Source: Chryseobacterium sp. StRB126 (GTDB taxonomy: Bacteria; Bacteroidota; Bacteroidia; Flavobacteriales; Weeksellaceae). From it: a DNA stretch of 64,000 nt. Positions 29,956 through 38,183 of the stretch are shown in pieces. Each line of letters opens with the position of its first letter. Positions within the stretch are counted from its first letter, which is position 1. A program made the translations under genes and the position numbers. The stretch spans positions 4,898,001 to 4,962,000 of the forward strand of contig NZ_AP014624.1 in the NCBI RefSeq assembly GCF_000829375.1, read 5' to 3'. The notes under the pieces were generated by a model that had not been told where the DNA came from, did no database searches, and saw only the letters and a list, made by a program, of their open reading frames with translations.

Positions 29956-30834
29956 TTAAAGAATGTACGTCAATAAAAGACGATCTTTAACATCTTCATT
30001 TTCTAATGTCTGTCCTTCCATCTGAAATCTTCGTAACATTGATCTCCCTAAAGAAATTAAAATTTCCTGCTCAAATAAATCATCTGGAATTGGCAAATCA
30101 CAAAGGTAATTTCCTGATTTTTTAGAACCATCAATACTTAAAGCAATATAAACTCCCCTATTTTTTGCATCTTCAATGCATTCAAAAAGCTCTGTTAATT
30201 TAAAATCGTGTGCACCATATAAAATGCTTTGACTGTGTGAATATGGAGGATCACAATAAATTAAATCTCCTGCTTTTGCATTTTCAAAAATAGTTTTATA
30301 ATCGCAGTTTAAAAACTCTACATTTCTCATCCTATAATTCCATTCAGAAACTCTTTTTCTAAAAGTCTCAACCGGAATTGGATTATGTACCCCACAAGGA
30401 GTGCTCATATAACCATCAGATTTTCTAAATCGTACAATGCCACCATAACAAGTTCTTGTTAAAAATAAAAAATCTGCACCATTATTATTTTTATTAAAAT
30501 TTTCTAGAACAGAATCATAAACTTCCTTTTTAGATTCATTACCAATCCTTTCAACTCTTTCTTTATACCATTCAACCAAAAGAATTGGATCATTTTTCAG
30601 AGTATTCCATATTTCAATTAAAGGTTTGTAAATATCAGATCCTACTGCATTAGATGGACTTAATGTTGCCATAATTGCACCACTTCCCAAAAAAGGTTCA
30701 TAAAATGTATTATAATTAGCAGGAAAATATTTGCTAATCTCTCCTGCAAATTTTTGTTTATTTCCAACCCATTTTAATAATTGGCTTTTAGGAGGCACAT
30801 ATGTGGCGAATTTACTATCTAGGGTCAATTGCAT
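29956..30834 (-). CDS. D12-class DNA adenine N6-methyltransferase of a restriction-modification system
   Basis: 292 residues. LLKWVGNKQK (19-28, motif X), FYEPFLGSGAIM (motif I) and DPPY at 195-198 (motif IV) in this order define the D12/alpha class of adenine methyltransferases. It would protect host DNA by methylating the recognition site. The partner endonuclease does not look like DpnII, so a GATC specificity should not be assumed. Transcribed divergently from the controller-endonuclease pair across an 82-base region with a palindromic operator. Confidence 0.9.
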   Translation of the reverse strand: MQLTLDSKFATYVPPKSQLLKWVGNKQKFAGEISKYFPANYNTFYEPFLGSGAIMATLSPSNAVGSDIYKPLIEIWNTLKNDPILLVEWYKERVERIGNESKKEVYDSVLENFNKNNNGADFLFLTRTCYGGIVRFRKSDGYMSTPCGVHNPIPVETFRKRVSEWNYRMRNVEFLNCDYKTIFENAKAGDLIYCDPPYSHSQSILYGAHDFKLTELFECIEDAKNRGVYIALSIDGSKKSGNYLCDLPIPDDLFEQEILISLGRSMLRRFQMEGQTLENEDVKDRLLLTYIL

Positions 30835-30848
30835 AATCTGATTTTTTA

Positions 30849-30912
30849 CAAATGTACATATTAATGTGTCAATATCCCATTTTGGGATATCCTTTTTTAG
30901 AATATAAGTTTG
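30849..30912. promoter_or_regulatory. Divergent restriction-modification promoters with palindromic operator
   Basis: ATATCCCA-TTT-TGGGATAT at 30872-30890 is a perfect 8-base inverted repeat. On the plus strand a -33 box TTG (30882-30884) lies inside it, and TAAGTTTG (30905-30912) follows after 20 bases, matching the flavobacterial promoter. The controller ATG begins at 30917, so its transcript would be nearly leaderless. On the minus strand CAAATGTA (30849-30856) reads TACATTTG, a -7 box for the methylase. Binding of the controller to the palindrome would cover the restriction promoter. Confidence 0.65.
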
Positions 30913-30916
30913 TCAT

Positions 30917-31168
30917 ATGAAAAAAAGTATTTACAGCAAAGAATATAAAATTCTATTAGAAACACTTTACAGCCTAAGAGTTGGAAGAAATTTACTTCAA
31001 AATGATTTAGCTGATAAATTAGGTGTTCCTCAATCTTTCATAAGTAAAATTGAAAACGGCGAAAGAAGAATTGATGTAATAGAATTAAAAAATATTGTTG
31101 AAGCTATGGATACTTCATTAGCTGAATTTATACTAAAATTTGAAAAAAACTTACATGAAACCAAATAA
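30917..31168 (+). CDS. XRE-family controller protein of the restriction-modification system
   Basis: 83 residues, one helix-turn-helix ([30 protein letters not shown]). Size and place, directly before and overlapping the endonuclease gene and divergent from the methylase, are those of C proteins that time endonuclease expression after entry into a new host. Its promoter overlaps a perfect palindrome, and the start lies five bases after the -7 box, suggesting a leaderless message. Confidence 0.85.
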   Translation: MKKSIYSKEYKILLETLYSLRVGRNLLQNDLADKLGVPQSFISKIENGERRIDVIELKNIVEAMDTSLAEFILKFEKNLHETK

Positions 31169-32009
31169 CATTTTCAAAAATCAATCATTAGAATTTTGGG
31201 CAAATATTAAATTATTAAATCAACGACTTGGTTATACAATAAAAATAAGTAAAAGTAATCCTAATGGAGGTTTTATAATACCAACTATTCAGCAAATTAA
31301 ATCAGTATTTGAAAGTGAAGGATTGAATTATAGTAAAATCATAAATCAAGATAATACATTTACTGAGTTTGGTCAGTTAATAATTGATTACATGACATAC
31401 AGAGGCAACTTACTTATAAATTTTGTTCAACCAAATTTAATGAATAAAGATTCTGCAAAAGAGACATTTTACAAACTTAAAAATCAATTAAATCCTCAAA
31501 TTCCTTTACCATATAACAAACAAAAAGATGAGAAAAAAGACTACTCTTATTTAACAGGATTAGTTAATATCCTTATTAATGAAAATAAAGGAAATTCCAA
31601 TTGTGATTTTGATCCAAAAGAATTAACTGCATTTACTGAAAATGGCTTTCCAATAAGAACATTATCTCGTAGAGTTGATGGTGCTTTTCCAAGTGTAATT
31701 AATCCTATTGCAATTTGGGAAATCAAAGAGTATTATTACACAACAACCTTTGGTAGTCGTGTTGCTGATGGCGTATATGAGACCCAACTAGATGGTTGGG
31801 AGTTATGGGAAGCAAGGGAAAATATAGGTAAAGACGCTTTACATTATTTAATTGTTGATGACCATTTTACTTGGTGGGTTAAAGGAAGGTCATATTTATG
31901 CAGGCTCATTGATTCCATGCATATGGGATTAGTTGATGAAGTAATTTTTGGAAAAGAAGTACTGACAAGAATTCCAGAACTTGTTAAAGAGTGGAAATTA
32001 AAACAATAA
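31140..32009 (+). CDS. Probable type II restriction endonuclease
   Basis: 289 residues, overlapping the controller gene by 29 bases; MKPNNIF at 31155 is an alternative start. The segment [23 protein letters not shown] gives an Asp followed by Glu-x-Lys, a plausible PD-(D/E)xK catalytic site. The call rests mainly on the position beside a D12 methylase and controller; I do not recognise the exact family, and specificity is unknown. Loss of the neighbouring methylase with this gene kept would be lethal if it is active. Confidence 0.75.
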   Translation: MKKTYMKPNNIFKNQSLEFWANIKLLNQRLGYTIKISKSNPNGGFIIPTIQQIKSVFESEGLNYSKIINQDNTFTEFGQLIIDYMTYRGNLLINFVQPNLMNKDSAKETFYKLKNQLNPQIPLPYNKQKDEKKDYSYLTGLVNILINENKGNSNCDFDPKELTAFTENGFPIRTLSRRVDGAFPSVINPIAIWEIKEYYYTTTFGSRVADGVYETQLDGWELWEARENIGKDALHYLIVDDHFTWWVKGRSYLCRLIDSMHMGLVDEVIFGKEVLTRIPELVKEWKLKQ

Positions 32010-32017
32010 AAAACACT

Positions 32018-32104
32018 CGCTCCGCAAAGTCTCCAGGCTTTGAGCCAATAAAACCAAATTCATATAAAAATATGTTCCGAAGTCTAAAGACTTCGGAACA
32101 TATT
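32018..32104. repeat. R1 double-hairpin repeat, copy a
   Basis: Directly after the endonuclease stop. First hairpin CAAAGTC/GGCTTTG, then an A-rich linker with CCAATAAAA, then a second hairpin CCGAAGTC/GACTTCGG followed by ATTTTTATTT. It is both a likely terminator and the first of nine related elements spread over 32.0-45.3 kb. Confidence 0.8.
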
Positions 32105-32105
32105 T

Positions 32106-32363
32106 TTATTTATCTAATTCAGAATAATATTCCTCAAAATCAAAAACAATATCAAATAATTCCTTGGGATGTATTCTTAACCCAGTTGCAATTTCAATGA
32201 AAGTACTGAGTTGACAATCGATTTTGTTATTAGCAACATCACTAATTCTTGCAGCTGTAACATTACATCTTTCAGAAACCTTAGAATAAGGAGTATCCCC
32301 TTTTATTTCTTTTATTTTTTCTGAAACCATTTTTTTAATTTCATCAGTCTTAAACTCGTTCAT
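32106..32363 (-). CDS. XRE-like helix-turn-helix regulator
   Basis: 85 residues. The N-terminal half contains a lambda-repressor-like fold (PYSKVSERCNVTAARISDVANNKIDCQLSTFIEIATGL). The C-terminus is acidic. It lies tail to tail with the restriction endonuclease gene. Its target is unknown; it may be a second regulator of the module or a solitary antitoxin-like relic. Confidence 0.72.
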   Translation of the reverse strand: MNEFKTDEIKKMVSEKIKEIKGDTPYSKVSERCNVTAARISDVANNKIDCQLSTFIEIATGLRIHPKELFDIVFDFEEYYSELDK

Positions 32364-32517
32364 AATCGCACTGTTTAGTGCAAATTGTAATTATTAGCAT
32401 AAACTTTCATTACCGAATTCGGTAATATTTAAATAATTTTATTATATTTGGAAAAGATTACTCATTAGAGTAATTTTGCGATACTTCAAAGAAATATAGA
32501 AGCTATTGCTTAGAATC

Positions 32518-32626
32518 TCGACTTGAAAACTGGTAATTTAAAAGTACACGAGAGGATAAGTAAAAGGCTCACGACCTAGGCGTGAGCTCTCTTATCTGTG
32601 TACAGGTATACCAGTACCTCAAGTCG
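32518..32626. repeat. Long imperfect palindrome
   Basis: About 108 bases form a near-complete inverted repeat. Outer arms CGACTTGA/TCAAGTCG, then ACTGGTA/TACCAGT, GTACAC/GTGTAC, GATAAG/CTTATC, and an inner GCTCACG/CGTGAGC around ACCTAGG. Mismatched bases sit between the blocks, as in folded recombination or transfer sites. It lies in a 516-base stretch (32364-32879) that holds no other gene I can support. Confidence 0.7.
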
Positions 32627-32879
32627 GATATTGTAGAGTCTCATGCCGTTTTTATTTTCATGCTGTTCTGCTTTTCTACAATCATCTTTTTCTAAGCCTG
32701 CTTTACCACATAAAGTATCATGATACGGTACAATGGGGTGTACAATCCATTGCGGCTTTAGGGCTTTTAGGAAACACAAATTCTATCATATTCATTTGGC
32801 TTGTATAGACAGGAAGTTCAGGCATTGCAGGACTTACTTCTTTACTGCCGTAAAATCACCCAACAAAAAATACACACTC

Positions 32880-33404
32880 ATGAAAAAAATCAGAACAGAC
32901 TTTCAATCCCGGCTTGGGAAAAGCCGGAAGAAACATTACGGCTTACAGCAAATGGAAATATTTTTTCAACTCAATGATCTGGCAGTATCCAAAGAACTTT
33001 TAAACAGCATTATGAGCTACGCTCTTAAAAGAGATAGCTGGATAAAAGAAGAACCGTCTGTTATTTATCACTTTCATCAGGCGATGCGCTCATTTGTCCG
33101 TGCAAGTTACTTCATCATGCTGAAGGAAAAGAAATTGAAGATCAATGCTCAGTTGGAAAATATTTCTCCTCTGGCTCTTGGCTTGCTTACAGAGAAAGAA
33201 TACCAAAATCCTCTACTGGTCTTTAAAAAAGCATTCAAAGAATACAGCATCAACGAATTTGATTATTTTATTTCCGGGATGGTTTATTTCTCAATGGGCA
33301 TCTATGACAAACTACCGGAAAGGAATATGATAAACCCATACATTCATTTGATTAAAATGCTGGATGCAGCGTACCTCATTATTGAAAGAAAAGGGAAAAC
33401 ATAA
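32880..33404 (+). CDS. Hypothetical helical protein
   Basis: 174 residues from MKKIRTDFQSRLGKSRKKHYG. The frame is open from 32733, but that upstream part is basic, cysteine-rich and unlike a normal N-terminus. Predicted mostly alpha-helical (IFFQLNDLAVSKELLNSIMSYALKRDSW; YHFHQAMRSFVRASYFIMLKEKK). Higher GC and a longer leader than its neighbours suggest a different origin, possibly a fragment of a conjugative or mobilisable element, given the long palindrome upstream. No family recognised. Confidence 0.65.
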   Translation: MKKIRTDFQSRLGKSRKKHYGLQQMEIFFQLNDLAVSKELLNSIMSYALKRDSWIKEEPSVIYHFHQAMRSFVRASYFIMLKEKKLKINAQLENISPLALGLLTEKEYQNPLLVFKKAFKEYSINEFDYFISGMVYFSMGIYDKLPERNMINPYIHLIKMLDAAYLIIERKGKT

Positions 33405-33415
33405 GGAATGTCCTT

Positions 33416-33487
33416 TTAGATGAGACCTTCTGACTTTGCACCAATAAAATAAAGTCATCCGAAACCTACCAACTTCGGATTTCTTAT
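33416..33487. repeat. R1 repeat, copy b
   Basis: Follows the stop of the preceding gene by about 12 bases. Shows CTGACTTTGCACCAATAAAATAAA, then TCCGAAA...AACTTCGGATTTC. Confidence 0.75.
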
Positions 33488-33620
33488 GACTGTATATTAT
33501 CTTTTTCAATTGACCAATACCAAGCTTTAGCCAATATAAAACCCCATCCAATATTACCGCCAGCATGCCAATCGTTACAGAAAACAAGATATTTTATGAA
33601 AAATGAACATATAAATAGTA

Positions 33621-33662
33621 ACAAAATCAAAACTATGTGTAAATTTGAGGCCTTTTAGTAAA
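33621..33662 (+). promoter_or_regulatory. Promoter segment shared with 46080-46118
   Basis: AAATCAAAACTATGTGTAAATTTGAGGCCTTTTAGTA-like sequence with the -7 box TAAATTTG at 33640-33647. Nearly the same segment stands before the unrelated secreted-protein gene at 46162, with TAAGTTTA as the box. Promoters thus appear to have been exchanged between cargo genes. Confidence 0.65.
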
Positions 33663-33692
33663 ATAAATAACCATATAAAACTTAAATAAACC

Positions 33693-34721
33693 ATGAAGAA
33701 AATCATTCTAATGACTTTTTTAACATTCTCGTTGGCAAGTCAGGCGCAGGATTTAAAAAAAATTGAAAAGGAAAAAGCAAAGCTTCAACTTTTTGAGGAA
33801 GAAAAATTTCCTGAAGCCTTCAATGAAATCTACAAAAAGAATGTTGGAAAAGTTTTGTTTTCAAATACTAAAACTGAACGAGCACTTCCCGCTTCAGCAT
33901 ATATAACAACATTTACCTTAGGAGACAAACTATTTCTCCGAGGATTCTATGAGCACTCTATTTCAAACAGTATATTATTGCAATTGGTAGAAAGTGGCAT
34001 GAAGACCAAGGACATTAATGGATGGAAAGATTCTTTTGATTCCCAGACCAGATTGATATCAAACCTTTATTTTGATGGTCAGTTCATAGCTTCTTCAGGA
34101 AGAGATGAATATTTAAATGAAGAGGATTTGACAAGGAAAAACTTATCAATGAAACATAGCCTCAACGATGGTACGGAAACCCTATGGAAGGGAGAAATTC
34201 CTTTTCAGGAATTGTTGGGCAGACAAGACTTATTAACCCCAGGGAAGCATACACTAAAGATAGTACAGGTTCCTTTAAAGACCTTTGGGAGTGGTTCCGA
34301 GTTTCAGTATAAACCGGTAGCTACGGGTGAGATTGAAGTCATTGTACCCAAGGAAATAAAATTCAATGAATCCGATTGTTTTCCAAAAGCAGCCCTCAAG
34401 GATGTAAAGATGGAAGCAGAAACACTTAAGGCTATAAAAAAATTCTATAAGGATGGTGCCCCTAATGCATTCAAAGTAATCTTAACCAGCAATGAAATGA
34501 AGATCATCAGACAAGAATACACTGGTGTGATCCTTAGAAAAGCTTATGATGCAGCTGTGGTTTCAAAAAAAGGAGACGAAGTATGGTATAATTATTACAC
34601 ATTCCACAAAGAATATAATGGTTCAAAATATGAAGAGGCAGTCGTAAACGATGATGTAGCAACCTCCATACGAGGCGGTGGAAAAGTAGTAAATAAAGGT
34701 TGTCTTAAGTTTTTAAAATAA
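33693..34721 (+). CDS. Secreted hypothetical protein
   Basis: 342 residues with a signal peptide (KKIILMTFLTFSLASQAQ). The mature part starts with a charged helical stretch (KKIEKEKAKLQLFEEEKFPEAF) and continues in strand-rich segments, including FTLGDKLFLRGFYEHSISNS and a C-terminal WYNYYTFHKEYNG. No family recognised. Expressed from the shared promoter segment directly upstream and followed by R1 copies c and d. Confidence 0.7.
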   Translation: MKKIILMTFLTFSLASQAQDLKKIEKEKAKLQLFEEEKFPEAFNEIYKKNVGKVLFSNTKTERALPASAYITTFTLGDKLFLRGFYEHSISNSILLQLVESGMKTKDINGWKDSFDSQTRLISNLYFDGQFIASSGRDEYLNEEDLTRKNLSMKHSLNDGTETLWKGEIPFQELLGRQDLLTPGKHTLKIVQVPLKTFGSGSEFQYKPVATGEIEVIVPKEIKFNESDCFPKAALKDVKMEAETLKAIKKFYKDGAPNAFKVILTSNEMKIIRQEYTGVILRKAYDAAVVSKKGDEVWYNYYTFHKEYNGSKYEEAVVNDDVATSIRGGGKVVNKGCLKFLK

Positions 34722-34752
34722 TAAAAAAATATCAGTAAAATATTAAACTAGC

Positions 34753-34817
34753 TAGGAAAGATCTCTCAGCTTTGTACTCATAAACAATCCGAAGTCATAA
34801 GGCTTCGGATTTATTTT
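34753..34817. repeat. R1 repeat, copy c
   Basis: CTCTCAGCTTTGTACTCATAAA followed by the hairpin AATCCGAAGTC/GGCTTCGGATT and a T-rich tail. Lies after the 33693 gene. Confidence 0.72.
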
Positions 34818-34840
34818 TAATAACAAACCGATGTGCCCCT

Positions 34841-34900
34841 GCTCCGCTAAGTCTCCCGACTTTGCGTAAATAAAATAAATCATCTAAAATCTCATATTTT
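34841..34900. repeat. R1 repeat, copy d (first half only)
   Basis: GCTCCGCTAAGTCTCCCGAC followed by TTTGCGTAAATAAAATAAA. The second hairpin is replaced by AATCTCATATTTTGGGC. Confidence 0.75.
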
Positions 34901-34987
34901 GGGCAATAAAGTGCCTCTAACCATTTCCACAACCCACTATCACAACTTCATCAAGGGTTTCCTGACCCTTCCTAACCCCCTATAGCG

Positions 34988-35193
34988 ACTTCATAAAGTC
35001 ACTTTAGACCCTTCCATAAGTACCTTTAGTCCCTTAGATAAGTCGTTTTACACTCTTTGGAATAGCCTAGAGCCAGTTAATCAGCTGAGTATCGCCCCTT
35101 ATGCAACTCCCTCTACCCCCTTACCTAAGGGGGTAACCGTACCTGATGATGAGATGCAAAACATAAATGAAACTGTTCTGTTTACAACAAAAT
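34988..35193 (+). pseudogene. Orphan gene tail encoding a C-terminus with DDEMQN
   Basis: An open frame without a start ends at the TAA of 35191-35193 and reads ...PVNQLSIAPYATPST... and VPDDEMQNINETVLFTTK. The last 18 residues recur at 38194-38239 as LSDDEMQNLSETFLFITK with mostly third-position changes, which suggests a once real protein. A perfect 10-base palindrome (arm TACCCCCTTA) lies at 35114-35135. The upstream stretch 34900-34988 holds no feature. Confidence 0.5.
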
Positions 35194-35318
35194 AACTTCA
35201 TGGTCATTGGGCTGAAGGTAATTTTAGAAAATTCTCTTCAACTTTTCCTATCTTTAAACCACGCAGAAATTTAAATAAGTACTAATACCATTGAAAACAA
35301 AATTATTATCCCTCCAGC
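35133..35318 (+). repeat. R2 duplication, left copy
   Basis: Gene tail (DDEMQN), intergenic promoter region with TTTTCCTATCTTTAAACCA, and the first codons TTGAAAACAAAATTATTAT of the kelch gene, broken off after eight codons where R1 copy e begins. The full partner is at 38184-38372. Confidence 0.85.
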
Positions 35319-35362
35319 TGCATAAAGTCTCCTGACTTTGGGCCAATAAAATAAAACTAATC
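35317..35362. repeat. R1 repeat, copy e
   Basis: GCTGCATAAAGTCTCCTGAC then TTTGGGCCAATAAAATAAAAC. It joins directly to the truncated start of the kelch gene copy, so an R1 element marks this break point. Confidence 0.78.
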
Positions 35363-35428
35363 TATTTAAAACCAATCTCCAACATCTGAAAACTCCAGGG
35401 ACCTGGAAAAATTAATAATTGTATTCAA

Positions 35429-35836
35429 ATGATTAAAATTAAAATACATACTCTTGCAGGGCAACTTGATATTGAAATTAAAAGAAACGAAAGCTGTTAT
35501 TTTCTTTTAGTTATTGTATCCACCTCCCAGTATTTTAAAGAAAACGGCAAAGTCTGGAACGGCAAAATAACGGAAACAGAAAAGCTTTTTGAAATAATAA
35601 GCCTCATCAAAGAATGTCACAGAAACCCCTCTGTGCCCACGAAAATAACGATCCTTGATGGAACATTAAGAAAAATTAATTTAAATGATGAGGGATCACA
35701 AATGGCATTGAACCTGATAGATATCGATGAAAATACGAACGAATCTGAACTGTTGCAAAACATTAAAGAGCTCGTAAACGAAATAACAGACAATGATACG
35801 ACTCTACAATATTATTTAGATAATTTTATCGGATAA
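35429..35836 (+). CDS. Orphan protein, immunity-like
   Basis: 135 residues, no signal peptide or membrane segment, acidic. Starts MIKIKIHTLAGQLDIEI; a central block KIISLIKECHRNPSVPT-like region precedes an acidic C-terminus (NEITDNDTTLQYYLDNF). Size, charge and setting among similar orphans resemble immunity proteins of polymorphic toxins, but no family is recognised and no toxin gene is adjacent. It shares strand and a 49-base gap with the next gene. Confidence 0.6.
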   Translation: MIKIKIHTLAGQLDIEIKRNESCYFLLVIVSTSQYFKENGKVWNGKITETEKLFEIISLIKECHRNPSVPTKITILDGTLRKINLNDEGSQMALNLIDIDENTNESELLQNIKELVNEITDNDTTLQYYLDNFIG

Positions 35837-35885
35837 CCTTCTGGGCTTTACCTTTTAAAATCATTACATTACCTAATAACCCAAT

Positions 35886-36419
35886 ATGACATACAATAAA
35901 TTTTATCATAGTATTGATCTTAGACATCTTTCAGAAAACAGAGATCTGGAAACTTATCTCTTAGCTTTATTAAAACTGGTAGAACAAAAAAGAGAGCAAA
36001 CCTTAACCGCTGATTTATTATTACAAATCTTACATGATGCATGTATTTCTGAACCTCAAAAATTTGATAATAACTGGCTTAAAATTGTAACATCCCCTGA
36101 TGATGATGAAGTCTATAAAAAAATGAACAATAAGGCCAATAGTTCTTTAGAAGATACTGGAATTGATTATACGATTGCCATTTTACAATTTCAGATCGCC
36201 GAATTACATAAAATGAAGGGAAAACAGCTCAATGATGAAGGCCGATCTTTTGGTATTGATTCTGAAACAGGAAACAGATGGTATAATTTTGATCCCTACT
36301 CTATTTTAGAGTGTGGTATGCGATGCTATTTAGACTATTGCGAAGATGATGAACAGGAGTTTGAGGTAAGCTGGCAAACTTTGGGTAGCTTGCTGGAAAT
36401 GGGCAGAATATATGAGTAA
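35886..36419 (+). CDS. Orphan acidic protein, immunity-like
   Basis: 177 residues, cytoplasmic and acidic, mostly helical. Contains HSIDLRHLSENRDLETYLLALLKLVEQK and a C-terminal region with YNFDPYSILECGMRCYLDY and a run of acidic residues. The NRWYNFDPYSILECG style is seen in orphan immunity-type proteins of Bacteroidota, an impression and not a verified match. Probably co-transcribed with the preceding gene. Confidence 0.6.
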   Translation: MTYNKFYHSIDLRHLSENRDLETYLLALLKLVEQKREQTLTADLLLQILHDACISEPQKFDNNWLKIVTSPDDDEVYKKMNNKANSSLEDTGIDYTIAILQFQIAELHKMKGKQLNDEGRSFGIDSETGNRWYNFDPYSILECGMRCYLDYCEDDEQEFEVSWQTLGSLLEMGRIYE

Positions 36420-36480
36420 AATTAAATTCTATTGTTTGTATTGATGATTAAAGAAAAAGAATTTTAGGTATGCTAATAGA

Positions 36481-36597
36481 TTGCGTAGTATAAAAGTAGC
36501 TTTACAAAAATTATATATACCGGATTGTCGCAATGCATTAAAATCAGGAGATATGGAAAAGCAAAAGAGCCTCTCTTTCTTTCATATTAAAAAATAA
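36481..36597 (+). pseudogene. Orphan 38-codon gene tail
   Basis: From TTG at 36481 to TAA at 36597 the frame reads LRSIKVALQKLYIPDCRNAL and then KSGDMEKQKSLSFFHIKK. It looks coding in composition but has no start signal or known domain. Likely the C-terminal remnant of a lost gene, another case of a gene tail left at a junction. Confidence 0.4.
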
Positions 36598-36659
36598 TTT
36601 ATTGTTTATAACCTGGTTCAGTTTTTTAAGTAGTAAACGAATAATAAATTTTTAATTAT

Positions 36660-37367
36660 ATGGAAAGCTATAAATTATACGAGGAGCCAAATAAAAAATA
36701 TTTCATCGAGAAAATGAAAGAAAAGCTTCCTGATAACGCTGTCATTTTACAAAAAAATCATATTATCAATCAATTTCTTGCTTATTGTTCTTTAGAAAAC
36801 GATCTAGATTTTATTATAAACGCAACGGGCAAACTGATCGATTATAGAGTTCAGGAATATAATATTCTCAATTCTTCGGAAAGTTATATTGATGACAATT
36901 TAATTATCAAAAAATCTTTATTTATTTCAATCATTACTACATATGCCAAATGTTTCAATAAAACCAAGAAAAGAAACGGAAAATTAGATGAAAACTTTAT
37001 AAAGAAAGGCTTTCCCAATGACTTACTGGATATCAATAAGTTTTTGGAACTTCATGAGGAATTAATGAACTTAAGAAATACCTTTATTGCGCATGCCGAT
37101 CATAATATTTATGAAAATCAGGAATGCTATATGGGGTTTAGCTATAATATTGAAGCGGGGATGCTAGAAATTGAAGTTAATTATATAACAGCTGAAACTT
37201 ATAACTTTGATGAAGATCAATTTCAATTATTAATTTTAATATGTTCACAACTTAAAAAAAATGTAATTGAGAAAAAGAATAAAGCCACACAAAGCATTAT
37301 AGAAAGCTACCCGAAAGAAAAGCTCCAGCTGCTTGGATTAGCAACAATCAAAAATGCAAAAAAATAA
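36660..37367 (+). CDS. Putative HEPN-like domain protein
   Basis: 235 residues, helical, no signal peptide. LHEELMNLRNTFIAHAD contains Arg139 and His145 in RNTFIAH, i.e. Rx5H, matching the RX4-6H motif of HEPN ribonucleases found in abortive infection and toxin systems. The preceding helices are compatible with a four-helix HEPN bundle. The C-terminus is lysine-rich. If correct it could be an RNA-targeting defence effector; a plain structural HEPN domain or chance motif is equally open. The next gene follows after 12 bases, a possible partner. Confidence 0.55.
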   Translation: MESYKLYEEPNKKYFIEKMKEKLPDNAVILQKNHIINQFLAYCSLENDLDFIINATGKLIDYRVQEYNILNSSESYIDDNLIIKKSLFISIITTYAKCFNKTKKRNGKLDENFIKKGFPNDLLDINKFLELHEELMNLRNTFIAHADHNIYENQECYMGFSYNIEAGMLEIEVNYITAETYNFDEDQFQLLILICSQLKKNVIEKKNKATQSIIESYPKEKLQLLGLATIKNAKK

Positions 37368-37379
37368 TAACACCACCAC

Positions 37380-38114
37380 ATGGGATATTGGCGCACACTA
37401 CATTTATTTGATGACAGAAAATTTTATACAGAAACAGTTCCTGCGTTGAAAGGAGAAGCAGGAGACCTGACTGATGACTGCCGGGAATTCTTAAAGTATC
37501 AAGTTCTCGGAGGCACATTACATCTGTCTAAACAGGAACTGGAAAAGCTCGTGAATAAAACTATTGAAAAGATTATTTCAATATCAAACTCATTAGACAA
37601 AACTTTCAAAGTAAGCAGCACCCATCAGAAAGTAGCAAACACGAATGATGAGATGGCATTTTTAAATAATTTAGAAGGATATTATGATTTTACCAGGTTT
37701 TTTGAATATTATATCTTCAAGACCTGCGCCGATTTTTCACCTCATCTAGCCCTCGGAAAAGGCGGTGTACTCCGGAATTTCGAAATATCTTCGAAAACGC
37801 TTTCCTGCTCAATCATTGAAGAACTTGATGATTGGAACAATTTCTTTTGCTTCCATGGAATGGGAATTACCAACTGGATTTCTCATGAAGATCTTCAATA
37901 CGTTTATCTCGACAAGGAGAATCTGAAACATGATGGTAATGAAATAGCAAAAGCCTATCTTACCCTTCTTGAAATAGCAAACGCCAACGGGCTTGGCTTT
38001 ATTATAGGAGTCGATATGAAAGAGGAGATCCTCCAATTACTACCTGACCATAAGACCGTAAGGCCAGAAACCTGGAACCCGCAGAATTTATCCGGACTAA
38101 TATGGAAAATATAA
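37380..38114 (+). CDS. Orphan protein coupled to the HEPN-like gene
   Basis: 244 residues starting MGYWRTLHLFDDRKFY. Contains LALGKGGVLRNFEISSKTLSCSIIEELDDW and ends NPQNLSGLIWKI. No signal peptide and no known family. It starts 12 bases after the HEPN-like gene and is followed three bases after its stop by R1 copy f, so the pair may be a two-gene unit with its own terminator. An immunity or antitoxin role would fit, but only by position. Confidence 0.6.
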   Translation: MGYWRTLHLFDDRKFYTETVPALKGEAGDLTDDCREFLKYQVLGGTLHLSKQELEKLVNKTIEKIISISNSLDKTFKVSSTHQKVANTNDEMAFLNNLEGYYDFTRFFEYYIFKTCADFSPHLALGKGGVLRNFEISSKTLSCSIIEELDDWNNFFCFHGMGITNWISHEDLQYVYLDKENLKHDGNEIAKAYLTLLEIANANGLGFIIGVDMKEEILQLLPDHKTVRPETWNPQNLSGLIWKI

Positions 38115-38116
38115 AC

Positions 38117-38171
38117 CTACTCCGCAAAGTCAGGAGACTTTGCGGAAATAAAAGTCGGGAGACTTCGGATT
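38117..38171. repeat. R1 repeat, copy f
   Basis: Compact form: CTCCGCAAAGTC-AGGA-GACTTTGCGG is a perfect hairpin, followed by AAATAAAAGTCGGGAGACTTCGGATT. The right end GGAGACTTCGGAT is identical to 13 bases in groEL at 27398-27410, the place where the duplicated groEL tails begin. Confidence 0.82.
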
Positions 38172-38183
38172 GCGGTTTAGCCT

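Noticed and set aside
29956..32009. Assignment of the restriction system to DpnII/GATC
   Set aside because: The methylase is of the right class, but the endonuclease sequence does not resemble DpnII, so specificity is left open.
32576..32779. 67-codon minus-strand frame next to the long palindrome
   Set aside because: No start signal or family. It overlaps the palindrome and the upstream extension of the 32880 gene; coding status cannot be supported.
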